DNA of 64,000 nucleotides, taken from positions 62,001-126,000 of the forward strand of contig NZ_RJRZ01000003.1 of NCBI RefSeq assembly GCF_003993775.1, in the 5' to 3' direction. The position numbers were made by a program, and so were the translations under genes. The notes below the pieces were generated by a model. That model saw only the letters and a list, made by a program, of their open reading frames with translations. It was not told the DNA's origin and did not search any database. Positions within the stretch are counted from its first letter, which is position 1. Each line of letters starts with the position of its first letter. Below are positions 58,543 through 64,000 of the stretch, one piece after another. The DNA is from Frigidibacter oleivorans (GTDB lineage Bacteria > Pseudomonadota > Alphaproteobacteria > Rhodobacterales > Rhodobacteraceae).

Positions 58543-59424
58543 TCAAACGCTTCGCGCCGCCGCCTCGGGTGCAGCGGCTCCATCCGCCTCCTGCTCCGCC
58601 GCCCGCAGCCGGTCGAACCAGCGCCGCAGGCAGGCCAGTGCCTCGGGCTCGTCGAGAAAGGGGATATGGCCCCGATCCGGCACCTCGGCGAACTCCATGT
58701 CGGGGCGCCGGCGGCACATCTCCTCGGCCGTCGCCCGGCTCAGCACGTCGGAATTCGCGCCGCGGATCAGCGCCAGCGGCAGGCCGGCGCAGGCGTCGAA
58801 CAGCGGCCAGGCATCGGCCGGGGGCGCGGCCATCGCGGTGTCGAAGGACTGGCGCAGCGCCGGGTCATAGGTCAGCCCGACCTGCCCGTCGAGCTGGCGG
58901 TAATGGCGCACCGTCTCCTCCTGCCAGCGCAGCGCCGGCACCCGGGCGAAGCCGGGCATCGCCGCCCCCATCCTGTCGGCCACCTCGTCCAGCGTCTGCA
59001 CCGTCGGCAGCACCCCCAGATAGGCACCGATCCGCATCAGCCCGTCGCGTTCCAGCACCGGCCCCACATCGTTCAGCGCGAGGCCCGACAGCCGGGCGCG
59101 CGCCATGGCCGCGATCACCATGCCGATCAGCCCGCCGCGCGACGAGCCGATCACCGCCACCCGGTCCAGCCCCAGATGGTCGATCAGCGCCAGCGCGTCG
59201 CGGGTTTCCTGCGGCAGGTTGTAGCTCTCGGCCCCGGTCCAGTCCGATCCGCCCCGGCCCCGGCTGTCCAGCCGGATCAGCCGGATGTCGCGCGGCAGGT
59301 GGCGGGCCATGTAGTCGAAATCGCGCCCGTCCCGGGTCAGCCCGGCCAGCGCCAGAACCGGCATCCCCTCGCCCTCGTCGCGATAGGCGAGGCTCGCGCC
59401 ATCCTCGGCCCGGAACGTCTGCAT
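58543..59424 (-). CDS. Alpha/beta hydrolase
   Basis: 293 aa. MQTFRAEDGASLAYRDEGEG, LDSRGRGGSDW, nucleophile elbow VIGSSRGGLIG (Ser) and a C-terminal PDRGHIPFLDEPEA (His) make a full alpha/beta hydrolase set. The cap region is variable. Within the CoA-transferase operon it could hydrolyse a short ester or CoA-derived intermediate; substrate unknown. Confidence 0.88.
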   Translation of the reverse strand: MQTFRAEDGASLAYRDEGEGMPVLALAGLTRDGRDFDYMARHLPRDIRLIRLDSRGRGGSDWTGAESYNLPQETRDALALIDHLGLDRVAVIGSSRGGLIGMVIAAMARARLSGLALNDVGPVLERDGLMRIGAYLGVLPTVQTLDEVADRMGAAMPGFARVPALRWQEETVRHYRQLDGQVGLTYDPALRQSFDTAMAAPPADAWPLFDACAGLPLALIRGANSDVLSRATAEEMCRRRPDMEFAEVPDRGHIPFLDEPEALACLRRWFDRLRAAEQEADGAAAPEAAARSV

Positions 59425-59462
59425 CCCGCCTTCCTCCCTGCAGGACCGTCCGGCCGGTCGTC

Positions 59463-60116
59463 TCAGGCCAGTTCCATCTCCGGCACCGCATCGGGGACGA
59501 CCAGCGCCGCCTCGGTCGCGGCGCGGATATCGTCCACCGTCACCCCCGGCGCGCGTTCGCGCAGCACCAACCCCCCCTCGCCCGGTTCGATCACCGCGAG
59601 GTCCGTCACCACCAGATCGACGCGCCGGCGCGCCGTCAACGGCAGGCTGCAGCGGGGAACGATCTTCGACTGGCCCCTGGCGGCATGCTGCATGGCGACG
59701 ATCACCCGCGCCGCGCCGGTGACGAGGTCCATCGCCCCGCCCATGCCCGGCACCATCTTGCCCGGCACCTTCCAGTTGGCCAGATGCCCGGCCTCGTCCA
59801 CCTGCAGCCCGCCCAGCACCGTCATGTCCAGATGCCCGCCGCGGATCAGGCCGAAGCTCATCGCGCTGTCGATCGAGGCCGCGCCCGGCACGGCCGAGAC
59901 GAAGCCGCCGCCCGCATCGGTCAGGTGCGGATCCTCCATCCCCTCGGGCGGCCGCATCCCCAGCCCGATCACGCCGTTTTCGGCCTGGAAGAACACCCCC
60001 AGCGTGGCAGGCACGTAATTGGCCACCAGCGAGGGCAGGCCGATCCCCAGATTGACCAGCATCCCGGTGCGGATCTCGCGCGCGACGCGGCGGGCGATCA
60101 GTTCCTTGGCATCCAT
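59463..60116 (-). CDS. 3-oxoacid CoA-transferase, beta subunit
   Basis: 217 aa from MDAKELIARRVAREIRTGML (GGAGGGGGCGAGG upstream). NLGIGLPSLVANYV, QAENGVIGLG with the catalytic Glu, and MVPGMGGAMDLVTGAARVIV are the subunit B blocks of SCOT/AtoA-type enzymes. With the alpha subunit 13 bp upstream it moves CoA between succinyl- or acetyl-CoA and a 3-ketoacid such as acetoacetate. Confidence 0.94.
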   Translation of the reverse strand: MDAKELIARRVAREIRTGMLVNLGIGLPSLVANYVPATLGVFFQAENGVIGLGMRPPEGMEDPHLTDAGGGFVSAVPGAASIDSAMSFGLIRGGHLDMTVLGGLQVDEAGHLANWKVPGKMVPGMGGAMDLVTGAARVIVAMQHAARGQSKIVPRCSLPLTARRRVDLVVTDLAVIEPGEGGLVLRERAPGVTVDDIRAATEAALVVPDAVPEMELA

Positions 60117-60129
60117 CCTCGCCCCCTCC

Positions 60130-60786
60130 TCAGCAGCCGGCACGGATCAGCAGATGATCGACCAGCACCCCCGGCGTCTTCACCGCATCGGGGGCGATCA
60201 CCCCCACCGGCACGATCGCCTCGGGCTCGGCGATCACCGTCCGCCCCGCCAGCGCCATCACCGGGTTGAAGTTGTGGGCGGTCAGCAGATAGCTGAGATT
60301 GCCCACGTAATCCGCCTGCCAGGCCGCCAGCAGGGCGAAATCCGCCGTCAGCGGCTTTTCCAGCAGGAAGGGCTTGCCGTCCACCTCGACGACCTGCTTG
60401 CCCTCCTCGACCTCGGTGGACAGGCCCGTGGGCGTCAGCACCCCGCCCAGCCCCATGCCGCCGGCGCGGATGCGTTCGACCAGCGTGCCCTGCGGCACCA
60501 GTTCCACCGCGATCTCGCCCGCGATCATCTTCGCCTGGGTTTCCGGGTTCAGCCCGATATGCGAGGTGACGACCCGCGCCACCAGCCCGGCCGAGACCAG
60601 CTTGCCGATGCCCTTGCCGGGCATGGCGGTGTCGTTGGCGATGATCGTCAGCCCCCGGGGCGCGCGGGCCACCAGCGCGTCGATCATCCGTTCCGGCGTG
60701 CCCACGGCCATGAAGCCGCCGATCATCAGGCTCGCCCCGTCAGGGATCAGCTCGGCCGCCGCCTCCGGCCTCAGCACGCCCTTCAT
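60130..60786 (-). CDS. 3-oxoacid CoA-transferase, alpha subunit
   Basis: 218 aa from MKGVLRPEAAAELIPDGASL. SLMIGGFMAVGTPERMIDAL, LVSAGLVARVVTSHIGLNPE and GGVLTPTG match subunit A, including the CoA-binding GGF-x-G loop. The start overlaps the ackA stop (ATGA), and the beta gene follows closely. Together they would feed or drain ketone bodies or polyhydroxyalkanoate breakdown products. Confidence 0.94.
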   Translation of the reverse strand: MKGVLRPEAAAELIPDGASLMIGGFMAVGTPERMIDALVARAPRGLTIIANDTAMPGKGIGKLVSAGLVARVVTSHIGLNPETQAKMIAGEIAVELVPQGTLVERIRAGGMGLGGVLTPTGLSTEVEEGKQVVEVDGKPFLLEKPLTADFALLAAWQADYVGNLSYLLTAHNFNPVMALAGRTVIAEPEAIVPVGVIAPDAVKTPGVLVDHLLIRAGC

Positions 60787-61967
60787 GCCGCATCCCTTTC
60801 CGTCAGGCCGGCCGCGGCACGGGCCGCGCGCGCGATCACCAGTTCCTCGTCGGTGGGCACCACCATCACCGTGGTCCGCGCCAGTTCGGACGAGATGACC
60901 AGCGCGTTTTCGGTGTTGCGGGCATGGTCGATCTCGATCCCCATCCAGCCCAGCCTTTCGCAGATGCGGGCCCGGATCAGCCGCGAATTCTCGCCGATGC
61001 CGCCGCAGAAGACCAGCGCGTCGATGCCGCCCATCGCGGCGGCCAGCCCGCCGACCTCGCGCTGGCAGCGGAAGACGAAATAGTCGATGGCCTGCGCCGC
61101 CTCGGGCGTGGCCGCCGCCTCGAGCGTGCGCATGTCGTTCGACAGGCCCGACAGGCCCAGCAGGCCCGACTGGCGGTAGAGCAGGTCGGAAATCTCGGCC
61201 GCGCTCATCCCCCGCTGGTCCATGAGGTACAGCAGCACGCCCGGGTCCACCTGCCCGCAGCGCGTGCCCATCGGCAGCCCGTCCAGCGCCGAAAAGCCCA
61301 TGGTCGAGGCGACGGAGCGGCCGCCCTGCACCGCACACATCGAGGCGCCGTTGCCCAGATGGGCGATGACCACCCGCCCCTCGGCCAGATGCGGGGCCAG
61401 ATCCCCCAGCGTGCCGGTGACATAGTCGTAGCTGAGCCCGTGGAAGCCATAGCGCCGCACGCCCGCGTCATAGAGCGCGCGGGGCAGCGCGAAGGTATCG
61501 TTGACCCAGGGGTGGCTGCGGTGGAAGGCGGTGTCGAAACAGGCCACCTGCGCCACGCCGGGGAAGGCCTCCATTGCCGCGCGGATGCCGGCGAGGTTGT
61601 GGGGCTGGTGCAGCGGCGCGAAGGGTTGCAGCCGGGCCAGCGTCTCCATCACCTCGGGGGTGACGGTCACCGGCGCGTCGAAGGCGTCGCCCCCGTGCAC
61701 CACCCGGTGCCCGGCGGCGAGGATGTCGAGATCGGGGAATTCCAGCCGGAAACTGTCCAGCACCATGCGCATGGCGCCGGCATGGCTGGTCAGGTCGCCC
61801 GGCGCGGCCTCCAGCGGCTGGCCGAAGGCACCCTTCAGCCGCAGCGTGCCCTCGGGTCCGATCCGGTCGGCCAGCGCCGAGGCCATGGGCCGGTCGCCCC
61901 GGCCCGGAAACAGCGCCACCTTCAGCGAGGACGACCCCGCGTTCAGCGTCAGGATGCCTTGCGTCAT
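60783..61967 (-). CDS. ackA: Acetate/propionate kinase
   Basis: 394 aa. Signature LTLNAGSSSLKVALF, AGHRVVHGG, ACFDTAFHRSHPWVNDTFAL, RRYGFHGLSYDYV, IAHLGNGASMCAVQGGRSVA and the C-terminal FCGGIGENSRLIRARI are complete. It makes ATP from acyl phosphate. The gene overlaps the MaoC-PTA gene (ATGA) that would supply acyl phosphate. Confidence 0.96.
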   Translation of the reverse strand: MTQGILTLNAGSSSLKVALFPGRGDRPMASALADRIGPEGTLRLKGAFGQPLEAAPGDLTSHAGAMRMVLDSFRLEFPDLDILAAGHRVVHGGDAFDAPVTVTPEVMETLARLQPFAPLHQPHNLAGIRAAMEAFPGVAQVACFDTAFHRSHPWVNDTFALPRALYDAGVRRYGFHGLSYDYVTGTLGDLAPHLAEGRVVIAHLGNGASMCAVQGGRSVASTMGFSALDGLPMGTRCGQVDPGVLLYLMDQRGMSAAEISDLLYRQSGLLGLSGLSNDMRTLEAAATPEAAQAIDYFVFRCQREVGGLAAAMGGIDALVFCGGIGENSRLIRARICERLGWMGIEIDHARNTENALVISSELARTTVMVVPTDEELVIARAARAAAGLTERDAA

Positions 61968-63343
61968 TTCCCCTGCCCCTTCGCATGATGCAGCGCCGCC
62001 ACCGCGCAGGAGGCGAGCCGCGACATCGGGCTGTCCGACCGCGAGTTGAGGATCACCGGCACCCGCGCCCCCAGCACCAGCCCCGCCCCTTCGGCATGGC
62101 TGATGAAGGCCAGCTGCTTGGCCAGCATGTTGCCCGCGTCGAGCCCCGGCACCACCAGGATATTGGCGCGGCCCGCGACGCCGCCCTTCAGCCCCTTGGT
62201 CCGCGCGGCGGCCAGGTCCACGGCATTGTCCATCGCCAGCGGGCCCTCGACCAGCCCGCCGCGGATCTGGCCGCGATCGGCCATCTTCGACAACAGCGCC
62301 GCGTCGATCGAGGACTGGATGGCGGGATTGACCGTCTCCACCGCCGACAGCACGCCCACGCGCGGCTCCATGTCCAGCGACAGCGCCAGGTCGATGGCGT
62401 TCTGGCAGATGTCCACCTTGGTGGCGAGGTCGGGGGCGATGTTGATCGCCGCGTCGGTGACGAGGATCGGTTCCGGCTGGCCCGGCACGTCCATGACGAA
62501 GACATGGGTGAAGCGCCGCCCGACCCGCAGGCCGGCGGCCTTGTCCAGCATCGGCTTCAGCAGGTCGTCGGTATGCAGGTGCCCCTTCATCACCGCCGCC
62601 GCCCGGCCCTCATGCACCAGCGCGCAGGCCCGTGCCGCCGCCGCCGCATCGCCCGCGATGTCGATCACCTCGATCCCGGCAAGGTCCAGCGCCTCGGCGG
62701 CGGCCGCGGCGCGGATCGCCTCTTCCCGGCCGATCAGGATCGGGGTGATGATGCCCTCGCGCGCGGCCAGCATCGCGCCGCCCAGCGAATTGGGATCGTC
62801 GGGGCAGACCACCGCGGTGGGCAGCGCCGGCAGCGGGCGGGCGCGGTCCAGCAGCGCCTCGAAATGGCGGTGGCGCTGCACCACCAGCCCCGGCACCTCG
62901 ATATCGCTGCGATCGAACTTCACGGTCGGAGCCAGAACCTCGGCCTCGCCGGTGACGATGGCCGCGCCGTCGGCGACCCGGTGGACCGAGGTGGCGAGCC
63001 GCACCACGCCATCGGCCAGCCGTTCCGTCACCTCGACCCGGCAGACGAGTTCCTCGCCCGCATGGGCGCGGTCGTGGAAATCCAGCACCTGCCGGCGATA
63101 GAGCGTCCCCGCCCCCGGCAGCTGCGTCCCCAGCACCGCCGAGATCAGCGAGGCCACGAACATGCCGGGCGCGATGCGTTCCGGCCGGCCGTCGCCGTCC
63201 ACGTCGCTGTCGGGCAGGTGCATCGGGTTGTAGTTCCCCGAGGAGGCCGCGAAGATGTACAGGTCGTCGGGCGTGACCAGCCGGTGCAGCTCGGCATGGT
63301 CGCCGGGCTGCAGCTCGTCATAGGTCCGGTTCACCAGCCGCAT
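61964..63343 (-). CDS. Bifunctional MaoC-type enoyl-CoA hydratase / phosphate acyltransferase
   Basis: 459 aa. Residues about 1-145 are a MaoC hot-dog domain (TPDDLYIFAASSGNYNPMHL, with the hydratase Asn/His region, and IAPGMFVASLISAVLG). Residues about 165-459 are a Pta-type acyltransferase (FVMDVPGQPEPILVTDAAIN, ANILVVPGLDAGNMLAKQLA). The fusion links hydration of enoyl-CoA and conversion of an acyl-CoA to acyl phosphate, which AckA then uses. It is a known Rhodobacterales/Rhizobiales architecture. TGATG overlap with the DUF3141 gene. Confidence 0.92.
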   Translation of the reverse strand: MRLVNRTYDELQPGDHAELHRLVTPDDLYIFAASSGNYNPMHLPDSDVDGDGRPERIAPGMFVASLISAVLGTQLPGAGTLYRRQVLDFHDRAHAGEELVCRVEVTERLADGVVRLATSVHRVADGAAIVTGEAEVLAPTVKFDRSDIEVPGLVVQRHRHFEALLDRARPLPALPTAVVCPDDPNSLGGAMLAAREGIITPILIGREEAIRAAAAAEALDLAGIEVIDIAGDAAAAARACALVHEGRAAAVMKGHLHTDDLLKPMLDKAAGLRVGRRFTHVFVMDVPGQPEPILVTDAAINIAPDLATKVDICQNAIDLALSLDMEPRVGVLSAVETVNPAIQSSIDAALLSKMADRGQIRGGLVEGPLAMDNAVDLAAARTKGLKGGVAGRANILVVPGLDAGNMLAKQLAFISHAEGAGLVLGARVPVILNSRSDSPMSRLASCAVAALHHAKGQGK

Positions 63344-64000
63344 CAGTTCTGACCCTCTGCCGGGGGGGCGGGGCGGCGGCGCGCAGTGCCCCGCCCCTTG
63401 CCGTTGGTGCCGTTCGCGCCGCCGTTCAGGACCTCGCCGTTCGGGACGTCGCCGTTCGGGACATCATCGCCCGCCCCGGCCGGTGCCGGAACCGCCATTT
63501 CGGGGGCGGTTTCCGGCAGGGGCGCGGGTTCGGTCGCGGGGTCCGACGGTCCGGACGCAGTCTCGGCCGTCCCGGGCGCGGGCGCAACGGCGCCGGTCGT
63601 CGCAGGCCGGTCCGCGGCGGCGGGCGCCTCGGTGCCGTGCAGCGGGTCGTCGGTCACGTCGGCGGTCAGCGGCGGCAGGCCCAGCACCTCGCGGAAGCGC
63701 TGCAGCATGGCCAGCGTCCGGGGCGACATCTCCTCGATCTCGCCGGGGATGTATTGCACCACCTGCAGCGCCAGTTCGCGGTCCGCCGGGTCGGGCAGCA
63801 GGGCGGGCAGCGTCTCGATCGCGCGGTCGGGTTCATAGGTGGCGATCAGCGTCTGCTGGTGGATGATCATCGCCCGCCGTTCCGCCCCGAGCGAGCGGAA
63901 GGGTTCGTCCTGGGTCAGCACCCGGCTGGACCGTTCCAGCCGGTCGCGCCGCACCTGCCCGCGGTTTTCGGCCAGCAGCACCAGCATCCGGATCACCGCC
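63343..64000 (-). CDS. DUF3141 domain protein, C-terminal part (cut by window edge)
   Basis: About 218 residues up to the stop are visible; the 5' part lies right of the window. [20 protein letters not shown], then [20 protein letters not shown] and [20 protein letters not shown], match the C-terminus of DUF3141 proteins, which resemble PhaC-like alpha/beta hydrolases and commonly head the MaoC-PTA/AckA operon. After about 100 residues the tail is a Pro/Ala linker with a [14 protein letters not shown] repeat and a basic end. The enzymatic role is not established. Confidence 0.8.
   Translation of the reverse strand, partial: AVIRMLVLLAENRGQVRRDRLERSSRVLTQDEPFRSLGAERRAMIIHQQTLIATYEPDRAIETLPALLPDPADRELALQVVQYIPGEIEEMSPRTLAMLQRFREVLGLPPLTADVTDDPLHGTEAPAAADRPATTGAVAPAPGTAETASGPSDPATEPAPLPETAPEMAVPAPAGAGDDVPNGDVPNGEVLNGGANGTNGKGRGTARRRPAPPAEGQN

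Noticed and set aside
57217-60018. Plus-strand open frame of over 900 codons opposite the ALDH-hydrolase-CoA-transferase genes
   Set aside because: Crosses three well-recognised genes on the other strand and has shadow-like composition.

Overview
The window is GC-rich DNA from an alphaproteobacterium of the Rhodobacterales (Rhodobacteraceae/Paracoccaceae type). The evidence is a complete RcGTA-type gene transfer agent cluster next to cysE, a pyruvate dehydrogenase operon whose E1-beta carries its own lipoyl domain, and an operon with a MaoC-phosphate acetyltransferase fusion beside a DUF3141 gene. The genus cannot be fixed from the sequence.

Region 1 (1 to about 17.4 kb) is the right part of a temperate prophage ending at a tRNA-Ser(GGA) gene. 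The tyrosine integrase (15949-17226) abuts the tRNA 3' end. Rightward genes (9661-15972) encode a CI-like repressor, small membrane peptides, a coiled-coil protein with RecT, TerB, HNH and a GapR homologue. A leftward, tightly overlapping operon runs from 9575 down to a small terminase cut by the left edge. It encodes a small HTH protein, a replication initiator, RusA, two adenine methyltransferases, a PAPS-reductase-like protein and a GP88-like Cys-rich protein. Late genes and the second att site lie outside. Two regulatory circuits can be read: a 16-bp palindrome family (TGGGGC-N4-GCCCCA) near the repressor, at a rightward promoter and at int, and an array of 10-bp-phased TGTAGT/ACTACA half-sites around a tiny ribbon-helix-helix gene.

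Region 2 (17.6-27.3 kb) is host core: two cyclophilins, pgk, class I aldolase, an FtsB-like protein, pdhA-pdhB-pdhC, a glycosyltransferase-like protein and cysE.

Region 3 (27.4-42.4 kb, minus strand) is the gene transfer agent: gp1 through gp15 plus a DUF2793 gene, with a recognisable promoter at 42405-42433. All structural genes look intact except the tail terminator gp8, which is frameshifted.

Region 4 (42.5-49.3 kb) holds an orphan PAAR-M91 metalloprotease gene coupled to a secreted-protein gene (possible effector/immunity pair), then mltG-fabF, an arginase-like gene with an altered metal motif, and guaA.

Region 5 (49.4-56.9 kb) looks accessory: four regulators (two LysR, one MarR, one HxlR), each beside a small oxidoreductase or DUF1330 gene, then a PAS-GGDEF cyclase.

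Region 6 (56.9-64 kb, minus strand) is a catabolic operon: DUF3141 protein, MaoC-PTA, AckA, CoA-transferase alpha and beta, alpha/beta hydrolase and an ALDH7-type aldehyde dehydrogenase. It suggests acyl-CoA, acyl-phosphate and ketoacid interconversion. No gene-free stretch exceeds 300 bases.
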